Below, piece by piece: positions 14,232-24,335 of a DNA stretch of 64,000 nt. The notes under the pieces are model-generated. The model saw only the letters and a program-made list of their open reading frames with translations, was not told the origin of the DNA and ran no database searches. Source of the DNA: Oscillospiraceae bacterium (GTDB taxonomy: Bacteria; Bacillota; Clostridia; Oscillospirales; CAG-272); contig SVQK01000056.1 of the NCBI GenBank assembly GCA_015065385.1, positions 334,983 to 398,982 of the forward strand, read 5' to 3'. The translations under genes and the position numbers were made by a program. Position 1 is the stretch's first letter. The number at the start of each line of letters is the position of its first letter.

Positions 14232-16520
14232 ATGACCAATCTTGTGATTATGGAGTCTCCCTCCAAGGCCACCACGGTAAAGGGCTATCTCGGCTCTTCC
14301 TACAAGGTGGTGGCTTCCAAGGGACATATCCGCGATCTGCCGAAATCTACCCTCGGAATCGACATCGACAACGATTTCGAGGCCCATTATATCAACATCC
14401 GGGGCAAGGGCGACCTGATCCGGGATCTGAAAAAGGAAGTCAAGAACGCCGACCGCATTTATCTCGCAACCGACCCCGACCGGGAAGGCGAGGCCATCGC
14501 GTGGCATCTTGTGAACGCCCTCGGCATCCCGGCCTCCAAAGCGCGGCGCGTGACCTTCAACGCCGTCACCAAGAGCGTGGTCAAGGAGGGGATCAAGAAT
14601 CCCCGCGAGATCGACATGGATATCGTCAACGCCCAGCAGACCCGCCGGATCCTTGACCGCATCGTGGGCTACAAGCTCTCCCCCTTCCTCTGGAAGACTG
14701 TGAAAAGCGGACTCTCCGCCGGACGGGTCCAGTCCGTTGCCACCCGGATCATCGTGGACCGGGAGAACGAGATCCGCGCGTTCGTCCCCGAGGAATACTG
14801 GACCGTCACCGCTTCTCTCAAGGCCACAGACGGAAAGGTCTTCGAGGCGAAGTTCCACGGACCTGCCGACACCAAGGAAAAACGCGAGCTCCACAACGAG
14901 GACGAGGCGGCGGAGATTTTCCGCGACGTCGAGGGGAAGCCCTTCCTCGTGGAATCCATCAAGCGCGGCAGGCGGACGAAGAATCCCGCGCCCCCCTTCG
15001 AAACCGCGACGCTTCAGCAGGAGGCGTCCCGCAAGCTGAATTTCCAGTCCCAGCGGACCATGCGCGTTGCGCAGGAGCTGTACGAGGGCGTGAACGTCGG
15101 AGCGGAAAACGGCGGCGTGCAGGGTCTGATCACCTATATGAGAACCGACTCCCTCCGGATCTCCGACGAGGCGAGGGACGCGGCGAAGGAGTATATCCTC
15201 TCCAAATACGGCGAACAGTATGTTCCCGCCGAGCCCCGGGTCTACAAATCGAGATCCGGCGCGCAGGACGCCCACGAGGCAATCCGTCCCTCCGGCGCGA
15301 TGCTCGAGCCGCAGGCGATCCGCAAGCAGCTGAGCAGCGATCAGTACCGGCTCTACAAGCTGATCTGGGACCGGTTCATCGCCAGCCAGATGGAGTCCGC
15401 CGAGCTCGCTACCGTCCAGACGGATCTGACCGCCGGCGGATGGCTCTTCCGGACCAGCGGCTACACGGTGAAGTTCCCGGGCTATATGGCGCTGTACGAG
15501 GAATCCACCGATGAGAAGGCCGGAGCGGACGACGAAAAGAACGCGCGGCTCCCCGCTCTTGAAGAGGGGCAGACGCTTGACGCGGAGAAGGTGTCCCCCG
15601 AGCAGCACTTCACGGAACCTCCGGCGCGCTACACCGAAGCGTCCCTTGTGAAGCTGCTGAAGGAAAACGGCATCGGACGGCCTTCCACCTACGCGACCAT
15701 CATCACGACCATCACCACCCGCGGCTATGTGAAGCGGGAGGGCAAGTCCCTCGTTCCCACCCCGCTCGGGGAGGTGACGACGGAGCTCATCGGCGAATAC
15801 TTCCCGGATATCGTGGATTCCCAGTTCACCGCCTCCATGGAGGACCGGCTGGACGGGATCGAGAGCGGGGAGACCACCATGCTCGACGTGCTCAAAACCT
15901 TCTACACCGGCTTTTCCAAAGAGCTGGACCACGCTTTCGAGACGGTCGGCGACCATGAAGTGGAGGTTCCCGCGGAGGAGACGGACATTATCTGTGACAA
16001 ATGCGGCGCGCGGATGGTGGTGAAGAACGGACGCTACGGCAAGTTCGCCGCCTGTCCCAACTACCCCGCCTGCAAGAACACCCGCCCGCTCGCGCAGACA
16101 AACGACGGGCTTGTGGAGAAGAAACCGGAGATCGCCGAGGAAAAATGCGAGCTCTGCGGCGCGGACATGATCCTGAGAAACGGGCGGTTCGGTTCCTTCT
16201 ACGCCTGCTCCCGCTACCCGGAATGCAAGAACACGCGCCAGAAGAACAAGCCGCTCGGCGTGAAATGCCCGGACTGCGGCGCGGATCTTGTGGTCAAATA
16301 CGGCAAGAACCGGACGATGTTTTACAGCTGCAGCCGGTATCCCGAGTGCAAGTTCTCCTCCTGGGATCTGCCGCTCGCCGAAAAATGCCCGAAGTGCGGC
16401 GGAATGCTCTACCGGAAAAAGGGCAAAAACCAGATCGTCTGCAAGACCGAGGGATGCGGATACAAAGCGGAGGCCGAGGACGCGGCTCCCATGGCAGAAT
16501 CGGACGGCGGGGAGAGCTGA
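14232..16520 (+). CDS. topA: DNA topoisomerase I
   Basis: The 762-residue type IA topoisomerase relaxes negative supercoils. The Toprim domain is at the start (LVIMESPSKATTVKGYLG, TDPDREGEAIAWH). The catalytic Tyr302 lies in GLITYMRTDS. The C-terminal third holds four zinc ribbons with CxxC pairs, beginning CDKCGARM, CELCGADM, CPDCGADL and CPKCGGML, the last ending in a CxxxxC rather than CxxxxxC pattern. ATG 14232 is chosen over an earlier in-frame TTG at 14211 because it starts at the conserved MTNLVIMESP and has CTCGGAG upstream. It follows dprA by 17 nt, as in many Firmicutes, and trmFO follows. Confidence 0.97.
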   Translation: MTNLVIMESPSKATTVKGYLGSSYKVVASKGHIRDLPKSTLGIDIDNDFEAHYINIRGKGDLIRDLKKEVKNADRIYLATDPDREGEAIAWHLVNALGIPASKARRVTFNAVTKSVVKEGIKNPREIDMDIVNAQQTRRILDRIVGYKLSPFLWKTVKSGLSAGRVQSVATRIIVDRENEIRAFVPEEYWTVTASLKATDGKVFEAKFHGPADTKEKRELHNEDEAAEIFRDVEGKPFLVESIKRGRRTKNPAPPFETATLQQEASRKLNFQSQRTMRVAQELYEGVNVGAENGGVQGLITYMRTDSLRISDEARDAAKEYILSKYGEQYVPAEPRVYKSRSGAQDAHEAIRPSGAMLEPQAIRKQLSSDQYRLYKLIWDRFIASQMESAELATVQTDLTAGGWLFRTSGYTVKFPGYMALYEESTDEKAGADDEKNARLPALEEGQTLDAEKVSPEQHFTEPPARYTEASLVKLLKENGIGRPSTYATIITTITTRGYVKREGKSLVPTPLGEVTTELIGEYFPDIVDSQFTASMEDRLDGIESGETTMLDVLKTFYTGFSKELDHAFETVGDHEVEVPAEETDIICDKCGARMVVKNGRYGKFAACPNYPACKNTRPLAQTNDGLVEKKPEIAEEKCELCGADMILRNGRFGSFYACSRYPECKNTRQKNKPLGVKCPDCGADLVVKYGKNRTMFYSCSRYPECKFSSWDLPLAEKCPKCGGMLYRKKGKNQIVCKTEGCGYKAEAEDAAPMAESDGGES

Positions 16521-16523
16521 ATC

Positions 16524-17852
16524 ATGACGAACACCATCCAAGTGTACGGCGCGGGACTGGCCGGGAGCGAGGCGGCGTGGCAGGCGGCGAAGCAGGGCGT
16601 GAAAGTCCGGCTCTATGAGATGAAGCCGGGCAAGAAGTCGCCCGCCCACCATTCCGACGGATTCGCCGAACTGGTCTGCTCCAACTCCCTGCGCTCCGCG
16701 GAGCTGACAAACGGCGCGGGCCTGCTCAAGGAAGAACTCCGACGGATGGGATCGCTCATCATGGAGGCGGCTCTCGCGTCCCGCGTGGCGGCGGGGGGAG
16801 CTCTGGCCGTGGATCGGGAGAAGTTTTCCGCCTATGTGACGGAGAAGATCCTCTCCTGTCCCATGATCGAGGTGATCCCCGAGGAGAGGACCGATCTGCC
16901 CGGGGACGAGATCACCGTCACGGCGACCGGACCTTTGACCTCGGACGGGCTGGCAGAAACCATTTCCGCGCTCATCGGGGGGAAGAGCCTTTACTTCTAC
17001 GACGCGGCGGCCCCCATCGTGGACGCGGAGTCCGTGGATATGACGAAGGCCTTCTTCGCCTCCCGGTACGGGAAGGGCGGGGCGGATTACGTCAACTGTC
17101 CCATGACGGAGCCCGAGTACAAAGCCTTTTACCGCGCCCTGCTCTCCGCCGAGGAGGCCCCGCTGCACGATTTCGAGGCGGGCGACGCGCTCAAGGTCTT
17201 CGAGGGCTGCATGCCCGTGGAGGTCATGGCGCGGCGGGGAGAGGACACGCTCCGCTACGGCCCGATGAAGCCCGTGGGGATCCGCCATCCCGAAACCGGC
17301 GAGGAATTCTACGCGGTGGTGCAGCTGCGCAAGGAGAACGAAGCGGGCACCATGTACAATCTGGTGGGCTTTCAGACCCACCTGACGTGGCCGGAGCAGC
17401 GGCGGGTCTTCTCCATGATCCCGGGGCTCGAGCGCGCGGAATTTCTGCGCTACGGCGTCATGCACCGAAACACCTTCCTTTGCTCGCCGGATCTGCTCGA
17501 CGCAGACTACTCCCTCCGGGAAAACCGGAATCTGTATTTCGCCGGACAGATGACGGGGGTGGAGGGCTACATCGAATCGGCGGCGTCCGGATTTGTCGCC
17601 GGAGTGAACGCGGCAAGATGCGCGCTCGGAAAGGAGCCCTTCCTGTTCCCGGAGGAGACCATGACCGGAGCGATGGCGCACTATATTTCCCATGGAGACA
17701 GGACGCTCTTCCAGCCCATGAACGCCAATTTCGGCGTGATGCCCCCGCTCGGATTCCGGGTGAAGGGCGGAAAACGGGCGCGGAACGAGGCGCTGTCCCA
17801 GCGGGCTCTCGAAGCAATCGGCGGGATCCGGGAGACACTCGGCATACTCTGA
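16524..17852 (+). CDS. trmFO: Methylenetetrahydrofolate-tRNA-(uracil-5-)-methyltransferase
   Basis: The 442-residue FAD enzyme makes 5-methyluridine at position 54 of tRNA with methylene-tetrahydrofolate as carbon donor. The FAD-binding [17 protein letters not shown] is at residues 9-25, followed by the family motif [24 protein letters not shown] and later [19 protein letters not shown]. The length is typical. It starts 3 nt after the topA stop and is followed by plsX after 13 nt; topA-trmFO is a common Firmicutes pair. Confidence 0.96.
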   Translation: MTNTIQVYGAGLAGSEAAWQAAKQGVKVRLYEMKPGKKSPAHHSDGFAELVCSNSLRSAELTNGAGLLKEELRRMGSLIMEAALASRVAAGGALAVDREKFSAYVTEKILSCPMIEVIPEERTDLPGDEITVTATGPLTSDGLAETISALIGGKSLYFYDAAAPIVDAESVDMTKAFFASRYGKGGADYVNCPMTEPEYKAFYRALLSAEEAPLHDFEAGDALKVFEGCMPVEVMARRGEDTLRYGPMKPVGIRHPETGEEFYAVVQLRKENEAGTMYNLVGFQTHLTWPEQRRVFSMIPGLERAEFLRYGVMHRNTFLCSPDLLDADYSLRENRNLYFAGQMTGVEGYIESAASGFVAGVNAARCALGKEPFLFPEETMTGAMAHYISHGDRTLFQPMNANFGVMPPLGFRVKGGKRARNEALSQRALEAIGGIRETLGIL

Positions 17853-17865
17853 GGGGAGGAGCGAA

Positions 17866-18909
17866 ATGGATATCATCATCGACGCCATGGGCGGGGACAA
17901 CGCTCCGACCGAGATCGTCAAGGGCGCGGCGGAGGCTGCGAAGGACGGAGGGGCTCGGCTCGTTCTGGTCGGGAACAAGCTCCGGATCGAACAGAGTCTC
18001 CGGGCATGCGGGGCGGACACGCGCCTGATCGAGATCGTACACGCGGATCAGGTCATCACCATGGAGGACGATCCCATGTCCGTGGTGCGGGCCAAGAAGC
18101 AGTCATCCATGGCCGAAGGGCTGAGACTCTTGAAAGAGGGCGGGGACGCCTTCGTGTCTGCCGGAAACACCGGGGCGCTCCACGCGGGATCCTCCCTGAT
18201 CATCCGGACGGTCAAGGGCGTTCAGCGTTCCGGGATCGCCACGGTTCTGCCCTTCACAAGGCCGATTTTGCTGATGGACTCCGGCGCGAACATCAACGTG
18301 ACGGCGGAATACTTCGTTCAGTGGGCCATCATGGGCTCCCTGTACATGAAAAACGTGCTCGGCGTGGAGAACCCCGAGGTGGGACTTCTCAACAACGGAA
18401 CCGAGGACCACAAGGGAACGCAGATCCAGATCGACGCCTACCGGAAGCTGAACGGGCAGGCGGGGCTGAGCTTTGTCGGGAACGTGGAGGGGAAGGAACT
18501 CCCCTTCGGACCGTGCGACGTGATCGTGACGGACGGCTTTACCGGGAATGTGACCTTGAAGCTCATCGAGGGCATGTCGAAATTCATGCTCGGGCTGCTG
18601 AAGGACATGTACACGAAAAACGCCGTGACCAAGCTCTCGTTCCTTGCCATGAAGAACGATCTCAGGCAGATGAAACACAATTTCGACGCGTCGGAATACG
18701 GAGGCGCGCCTCTGCTCGGCCTTCAGAAGCCCGTCATCAAGGCGCACGGCAGCTCGGACGCGCGGGCTCTGAAAAACGCGATCCGTCAGGCACAGACCTT
18801 TGTTTCCACCGGCATGACGGAGCAGATCGCGGAGAGAATGGCGGAATACGGAGAGGCACGGGCGGCAAAGACGGCGGACGGAAAACCCGCAGAAAGCGCA
18901 GGAAACTGA
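17866..18909 (+). CDS. plsX: Phosphate acyltransferase PlsX
   Basis: The 347-residue enzyme converts acyl-ACP and phosphate to acyl phosphate for phospholipid synthesis. The N-terminus IIIDAMGGDNAPTEIVKGA is diagnostic, with FVSAGNTGALHAG and VTDGFTGNVTLKLIEGM further on. GGGGAGGAG precedes the ATG. Its stop touches the rnc start. In many Firmicutes fabD, fabG or acpP stand between plsX and rnc; here none is present, so acyl carrier protein must be encoded elsewhere. Confidence 0.96.
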   Translation: MDIIIDAMGGDNAPTEIVKGAAEAAKDGGARLVLVGNKLRIEQSLRACGADTRLIEIVHADQVITMEDDPMSVVRAKKQSSMAEGLRLLKEGGDAFVSAGNTGALHAGSSLIIRTVKGVQRSGIATVLPFTRPILLMDSGANINVTAEYFVQWAIMGSLYMKNVLGVENPEVGLLNNGTEDHKGTQIQIDAYRKLNGQAGLSFVGNVEGKELPFGPCDVIVTDGFTGNVTLKLIEGMSKFMLGLLKDMYTKNAVTKLSFLAMKNDLRQMKHNFDASEYGGAPLLGLQKPVIKAHGSSDARALKNAIRQAQTFVSTGMTEQIAERMAEYGEARAAKTADGKPAESAGN

Positions 18910-19650
18910 ATGATGGAAGACAGCGAAATGGGGATCGATCCTCGTCCGGTGGAGGAGCTTGAGGAGAAGATCGGGTATTCGTTCCGGAACAGAGCGCTTT
19001 TGACGGAGGCTCTGACCCATTCCTCCTATCACAACGAGATGAAGTCCAAGGGGAGCCGCGCGCCCTTCAACGAACGTCTGGAGTTCTTAGGGGATTCCGT
19101 GCTCTCCATCGTGGTCAGCTCCTATCTCTTCGAGCGGTTCCGCAACAAGCAGGAGGGAGATCTGACCAAGATCCGGGCGGCCGTGGTCTGCGAGAAGGCG
19201 CTCGCCAAATACGCGGAGGAAATCAGCCTCGGACAGTACATGTTTCTCGGTCACGGCGAGGTGATGAACAACGGGCGGGAACGTCCCTCCATCACCGCGG
19301 ACGCCTTCGAAGCCCTGCTCGCCGCCATCTATCTGGACACGGGCGAGACCTTTGAGACCGTCACGTCCTTTCTCATGCCCTTCGTGTCGAAGGAAATCGT
19401 CGCGGTGACGGAGGAGGGCGTCTATGTGGATTACAAGACCACCCTTCAGCAGATCGTCCAGCAGGTGGGCGGGGAGATCCTCGAATATGTGCTGGTGGAG
19501 GCGAAGGGCCCGGATCACAACAAGCAGTTCTCCGTGGAAGCCCGCCTGAATTCCAACGTGATCGGACGGGGAACCGCCAAAACGAAGCGGGAGGCCGAAC
19601 AGCACGCCGCGCGGGAAGCTCTGATCCTCTTCGGAGAGCTGCCCGAATGA
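18910..19650 (+). CDS. rnc: Ribonuclease III
   Basis: The 246-residue endonuclease cuts double-stranded RNA in rRNA maturation. The signature NERLEFLGDSVLSIVVSSYL is at about residues 55-75, the second acidic site lies in SITADAFEALLAAIYLD, and a C-terminal dsRNA-binding domain (DYKTTLQQIVQQ to AKTKREAEQHAAREALIL) is complete. Start 18910 (ATGATG, second ATG also usable) directly follows the plsX stop. The stop overlaps the next ATG by 4 nt. Confidence 0.96.
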   Translation: MMEDSEMGIDPRPVEELEEKIGYSFRNRALLTEALTHSSYHNEMKSKGSRAPFNERLEFLGDSVLSIVVSSYLFERFRNKQEGDLTKIRAAVVCEKALAKYAEEISLGQYMFLGHGEVMNNGRERPSITADAFEALLAAIYLDTGETFETVTSFLMPFVSKEIVAVTEEGVYVDYKTTLQQIVQQVGGEILEYVLVEAKGPDHNKQFSVEARLNSNVIGRGTAKTKREAEQHAAREALILFGELPE

Positions 19651-20705
19651 AGCACGTCAACATACCGGTATTCGTCCCGCACCTCGGATGTCCGAAACAG
19701 TGCGTGTTCTGCGATCAGCGCGCCATTTCGGGCGTCCGTTCTTTTGATATGGAGACAGCCCGCCGCACAATCGAGGACCATCTCGCCACGATCGGGGGAG
19801 CAGAGGCGGAGATCGCGTTTTTCGGCGGATCCTTCACCGGGATCGGGGAGGCGCGGATGCGTGCCCTTCTGGATCTGGCGGAAGAGTACGTCCGCGCGGG
19901 AAAGGTTCTGGGCATCCGCTTTTCCACAAGGCCGGACTGCATCGACGAGGGGATCCTCTCCATCCTGTCCCGGTATTCCGTGAAGACGGTGGAGCTCGGG
20001 ATCCAGTCGGCGTCTGAACGGGTGCTGGCTCTCTCAAAGCGCGGCCACACGGCGGAGGACAGCAAAAGAGCGATGGATCTGCTCGTTTATGCGGGATATG
20101 AGGTCGTCGGTCAGATGATGCTCGGCCTGCCCGGAGCGGAAAGGGAAGACGATCGGGAAACGGCGCGGTTCATCGCGGACTGCGGCGCGGCGGCTGCCCG
20201 GATCTATCCCACCGCGGTGTTCCGGGATACGGAGCTCTGTGACATGACGCGCCGCGGGGAGTATGTTCCCATGACGGAGGAGGAGACTGCGGAGCGGGGC
20301 GCGGACGTTCTCGAAATCTTCGCGCGCCGCGGCGTGGAGGTGATCCGCATCGGACTGCCCGCATCAGCCGGTGAGGAAGGGGACGCCTTCTTTGCAGGCC
20401 CGCGCCATCCCGCCATCGGGGAGAAGATCCGCAGCCGCCTGTACGGACGGATCCTCGACGAAGCGCTCCGGGAGGCCGGGATCCCGTCCGCAGGAGAGGG
20501 CGAGCGGGTTTGTCTGACCGTGGAGACGGCTGTCGGCGAGGTTTCCGCTGCCGCCGGATACGGTCGGGAAAACAAAATAAGAATAGAAAAAGAATTCAAT
20601 GTAAAAAAAGTGAAATTCATTGAAAATCCCGCCGTTTCGCGGTATAATATCGTATTATCATCTGAGTTTTCCGCGTCGGAGGGAGGAGCTGGCACATGTA
20701 TCTGA
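19647..20705 (+). CDS. Elp3-like radical SAM protein
   Basis: The 352-residue protein has the radical SAM cluster motif CPKQCVFCDQ (CxxxCxxC) at residues 14-22, then FFGGSFTGI, RFSTRPDCID, VELGIQSASERVL and YEVVGQMMLGLPG, the pattern of the Elp3/MiaB-like group. No acetyltransferase domain follows. This gene between rnc and smc is common in Clostridia; the substrate is unknown, and tRNA is a guess from the family. The last 45 residues or so (from ENKIRIEKEFNVKK) are coded by markedly AT-rich DNA that also contains the smc promoter, so the true C-terminus may be a late extension. It overlaps smc by 10 nt. Confidence 0.85.
   Translation: MKHVNIPVFVPHLGCPKQCVFCDQRAISGVRSFDMETARRTIEDHLATIGGAEAEIAFFGGSFTGIGEARMRALLDLAEEYVRAGKVLGIRFSTRPDCIDEGILSILSRYSVKTVELGIQSASERVLALSKRGHTAEDSKRAMDLLVYAGYEVVGQMMLGLPGAEREDDRETARFIADCGAAAARIYPTAVFRDTELCDMTRRGEYVPMTEEETAERGADVLEIFARRGVEVIRIGLPASAGEEGDAFFAGPRHPAIGEKIRSRLYGRILDEALREAGIPSAGEGERVCLTVETAVGEVSAAAGYGRENKIRIEKEFNVKKVKFIENPAVSRYNIVLSSEFSASEGGAGTCI
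20620..20648 (+). promoter_or_regulatory. Promoter of smc inside the radical SAM gene
   Basis: TTGAAA (20620-20625), 17-nt spacer, TATAAT (20643-20648), in an AT-rich patch about 50 nt before the smc start codon. It would let smc-ftsY be read apart from the upstream operon. Confidence 0.65.
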
Positions 20706-23700
20706 AATCGCTGGAGCTGCACGGCTTCAAATCCTTTCCGGAGCGGACGGTGCTGCATTTCTCCGGCGGCGCGACGGTGATCGTCGGACCGAACGGCAGC
20801 GGCAAATCCAACATCACGGACGCCATGCGCTGGGTGCTGGGGGAGTTATCCACAAAGAACATCCGCGGCTCGAAGATGGAGGACGTGATTTTCGCCGGAG
20901 CCGACGACATGAAGCCGATGAGCTTTGCCGAGGTGTCCGTGACCTTCGACGACAGCGCAGAGCCGCGTACCCTCCAATCCCCCTACGAGGAGGTCACCGT
21001 CACAAGGCGGTACTACCGGAGCGGGGACAGCGAATACTTCATCAACCGTCGGAAATGCCGCCTGAAGGACATCTTCGAGCTCTTCATGAACACCGGCATC
21101 GGGCGGGAGGGCTATTCCATCGTCGGACAGGGGCGCATCGCCGAAATCATCTCCCGCAAGAGCGAAGACCGCCGCGGCATCTTCGAGGAAAGCGCGGGGA
21201 TCGCGCGGTTCCGCTACCGGAAAATCGAATCCGAAAAAAAGCTGGCTGAAACCGAGGCCAACATGGAGCGTGTGGCGGATATCGAAGCGGAGCTGGCCGC
21301 GCGGGTCGGACCGCTCGAAAAAGAGGCGGCCAAAGCAAGGAAATACCTCGAGCTCTACGCGGAGAAGAAAAAGGTCGATATCTCCCTCTGGCTCTACGAG
21401 GCGGCGCGGCTGAAAGAGGCCATCCGGAAGAGCACGGACGACACCGCTCTCTCGGCGCACGAACTGGAAATGGCGGAGGATTCCCTCAAGGTGACCTCCT
21501 CCCTCATCGAACGGCTTTACGAGCAGTCGAGGGACAACAAGGAGAATTCGCGCCGCAACCGGGATTCCATTTCCGATGTGTCCAAGCGCATGAACGCGGC
21601 GGAATCGGAAGTGAAGCTCCTGGAGCGGGAAAGTCAGCACGCGGGCGTCGAGCTGGCCACCGAGGAACAGCTGGCCGGGGCCGCCGAGACGTCGCGGGAA
21701 CAGGAATCGGAGCGGCTGACACAGCTTAAAACCCGCGCCGGGGAGATCGACGGGGAAATTGCCGCGGCGGAAAAACGGTACGCGGAGCACACCGAACGGC
21801 TCGCGGAACTGGACCGCTCCATCAAGGCGAGGGACGCGGAGCTGGAAAAGTCGCTCGGGGAGCAGAAGGACGCCGAAAACCGCCTGACCGATCTCAGAGT
21901 GCGGCTGAACGTGCTGGAAAACAGCATCCAGAACCAGAAAAAACGGTCGGAGACCATCGGATCCGATCTGGAAAAATACGAGGCGGAGATCGCCGAATGC
22001 AACCGGATCTGCAAGGAGGCGGAGGACACGGCGAAATCCTATCGGGAAGAGGCCGGAAAAATCGCCGACCGGCTGTCCGAATCCGCCGAACGGATCGCCG
22101 CGATCCGGAGAGAATCGGGCGGATTCGAAAACGAGGCACGGGAGCTTCAGGCGGACATCGCGTCGCTCGAGAGCCGGATCGCCGCCATGACGAAGATGGT
22201 GGAGCACTTCGACGGATACAACAACAGCGTCCGCTACGTCATGAACGAGGCGAAAGCAGGGCGGCTCGGCGGGATCCGCGGCCCTCTGTCCTCCCTTATC
22301 TCGGTGGAGAAGACCTACATCCCCGCCATTGAGACCTCCCTCGGCGGCGCTCTCCAAAACATCGTCACGGACGACGAGGGGTCCGCCAAGGCTGCCATCG
22401 CGTCCCTGAAACGGTCCGGAACCGGTCGGGCGACGTTCTATCCCATCACCACCGTGCGCGCGCAGGAGAGAGGGCGGGAATACGACGGCGTGGACCGGGC
22501 CCGCGGCTTTCTCGGCTGGGGTGACGACCTGACGGACTCCGCCCCGGAATACAGAACCATCGTGAAATCCCTGCTCGGGCGGCTGGCGGTGTTCGATACG
22601 CTGGACAACGCTTCCGACGCGGCGCGGGCAAGGGGATGGCGGATCCGGGCGGTGACGCTCGACGGCCAGCAGATCAACGCGGGCGGCTCCTTCACCGGCG
22701 GCACGACCAAGCGGGACAGCGGCATGCTCTCCCGATCCGCGGAAATCGACCGGATGAAGCGGGAGCGCGGCGAAGCGGAGAACAAGCTCGCGGCGGTCCG
22801 GGACAAGATCCGGGAGGCCGGGGAGAAGATCGACGCCATCGGAAAGGAAAACGGCGGCGAAGAGGAGCGGATGCGCCTCATGAACGTGCTCGCCGGAACC
22901 GAGGAAAAGACCTACAGCGACGCGGACGGCAGACGGAAGACGCTTCTCGAGCTGACCGAAGGCATGAAAAAAGACGCCGCGGGACTGGACGAATCCTCCG
23001 CCCGTTCGGAAGAGGAGATCGGACGGCTGAAGCTGTCCGTGGAAGAGACGGAGCGGAAGATCGGGGAGATCCGGGCTGAACGGGAGGAGACCGGCGCGCA
23101 GAGAGGTCAGGACGAGCTCGAAGCGGCGGAGATCGGCGAGCGGGCCAACGAAGAACGGATCCGGCTCGCGGAACTGAACCGTGACCGCGAGGCCGTAACG
23201 GAATCCATCCGGGAGACCGGGGAGCGCGGCGCGGAGCAGGAATCGGCGGCGGAGAACCATCGGAAGAAGGCCGAAGAACTCCGCGCGCGAATCGAAGAAC
23301 TGGCCGGGCAGAGGAAGGAGCGGGAAGACGAGGCGGCGCGCCTGAGAGAAGAGATCGGCGGCCTCGACGGACGTCAGAAGGATCTGGACGCAGCGGTGGA
23401 TGAGATCGACACGCGGCTCGCCCAGCTCAGAAAGACGGAGCAGGAGCAGATTTCGAAGAAAGATCTGACCTTTGTCGCTCACTCGAAGAACGAAGCGCGG
23501 CTGAATTCCTTGAAAGAATCCGAACAGAAAGCCCACGCGGCCCTGTGGGACGATTACGAGCTGACGTGGGCGACGGCGGTGCGCTTCTCCGAGGAAAACG
23601 ACTGTCCCGCGGTTGCCGACGGGGAGCGTTCGAAGACGATCGCGCTGCAAACGGAGCTGAAAGGAAAACTGCGCTCGCTCGGCCATGTGAACGTGGACGC

Positions 23701-24295
23701 CGTGGACGAATACAACGAGGTCAAGACCCGGTACGAGACGATCCGGACCCAGCTCTCCGACCTGAGAGAATCCCGGGCGGATCTGGAAAACGTGATCCGC
23801 GGCATCGAGCGGGACATGAAGACAATGTTCCTCGACGCGTTCGGGAAGATCAACACCTATTTCGGGGAGGTCTTTCGGGAGCTGTTCGGCGGCGGACACG
23901 CGGAGGTGATCCTGACGGATCCGGAGAACGCTTTGGAATCGGGCATCGAGATCAACGCCGCGCCTCCCGGAAAGACCGTCAAGAACCTGAATCTGCTGTC
24001 CGGCGGGGAACAGGCCTTCATCGCCATCGCCCTGCTGTTCGCGCTGATCAAGGTCAATCCGTCGCCCTTCTGCATCTTCGACGAGATCGAAGCCGCGCTG
24101 GACGAGGTGAACGTGAGCCGGGTCGGGCGGTATGTGAAGAACGTCTCGAAGGACATGCAGATCATCATGATCTCCCACCGGCGCGGGACGATGGACATCG
24201 CGGACACCCTCTACGGCGTGACCATGCAGAAGAGCGGCGTCTCGAAGGTCTTCACCCTCGGCGCGGGGGACGACAGGGAGAAGTATTTGAAATAA
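20696..24295 (+). CDS. smc: Chromosome segregation ATPase SMC
   Basis: The 1199-residue protein is the ATPase of the condensin that compacts the chromosome with ScpA/B. The N-terminal head has MYLKSLELHGFKSFPERT and Walker A GPNGSGKSN. Coiled coil runs from about 165 to 500, the hinge is at about 505-680 (GGIRGPLSSLISVEKTYIPA, AGGSFTGGTTKRDSGMLSR), coiled coil returns to about 1040, and the C-terminal head has signature LLSGGEQAFIAIALLFAL and Walker B FCIFDEIEAALDEVN. Length and order are normal. AGGGAGGAG precedes the ATG, and ftsY follows after 40 nt. Confidence 0.98.
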   Translation: MYLKSLELHGFKSFPERTVLHFSGGATVIVGPNGSGKSNITDAMRWVLGELSTKNIRGSKMEDVIFAGADDMKPMSFAEVSVTFDDSAEPRTLQSPYEEVTVTRRYYRSGDSEYFINRRKCRLKDIFELFMNTGIGREGYSIVGQGRIAEIISRKSEDRRGIFEESAGIARFRYRKIESEKKLAETEANMERVADIEAELAARVGPLEKEAAKARKYLELYAEKKKVDISLWLYEAARLKEAIRKSTDDTALSAHELEMAEDSLKVTSSLIERLYEQSRDNKENSRRNRDSISDVSKRMNAAESEVKLLERESQHAGVELATEEQLAGAAETSREQESERLTQLKTRAGEIDGEIAAAEKRYAEHTERLAELDRSIKARDAELEKSLGEQKDAENRLTDLRVRLNVLENSIQNQKKRSETIGSDLEKYEAEIAECNRICKEAEDTAKSYREEAGKIADRLSESAERIAAIRRESGGFENEARELQADIASLESRIAAMTKMVEHFDGYNNSVRYVMNEAKAGRLGGIRGPLSSLISVEKTYIPAIETSLGGALQNIVTDDEGSAKAAIASLKRSGTGRATFYPITTVRAQERGREYDGVDRARGFLGWGDDLTDSAPEYRTIVKSLLGRLAVFDTLDNASDAARARGWRIRAVTLDGQQINAGGSFTGGTTKRDSGMLSRSAEIDRMKRERGEAENKLAAVRDKIREAGEKIDAIGKENGGEEERMRLMNVLAGTEEKTYSDADGRRKTLLELTEGMKKDAAGLDESSARSEEEIGRLKLSVEETERKIGEIRAEREETGAQRGQDELEAAEIGERANEERIRLAELNRDREAVTESIRETGERGAEQESAAENHRKKAEELRARIEELAGQRKEREDEAARLREEIGGLDGRQKDLDAAVDEIDTRLAQLRKTEQEQISKKDLTFVAHSKNEARLNSLKESEQKAHAALWDDYELTWATAVRFSEENDCPAVADGERSKTIALQTELKGKLRSLGHVNVDAVDEYNEVKTRYETIRTQLSDLRESRADLENVIRGIERDMKTMFLDAFGKINTYFGEVFRELFGGGHAEVILTDPENALESGIEINAAPPGKTVKNLNLLSGGEQAFIAIALLFALIKVNPSPFCIFDEIEAALDEVNVSRVGRYVKNVSKDMQIIMISHRRGTMDIADTLYGVTMQKSGVSKVFTLGAGDDREKYLK

Positions 24296-24335
24296 TCAGA
24301 ACCGGTCGGACGGAGCTCCGGCGGACGAGGTACAT

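Noticed and set aside
14163..18020. Very long open frame (1285 codons) on the minus strand
   Set aside because: It lies opposite topA, trmFO and plsX, has no RBS or known motif, and its Arg/Gly/His-rich content is typical of the mirror frame of GC-rich genes.
20846..24178. Long open frame (1110 codons) on the minus strand
   Set aside because: It mirrors smc. Composition and lack of any motif show it is a shadow.
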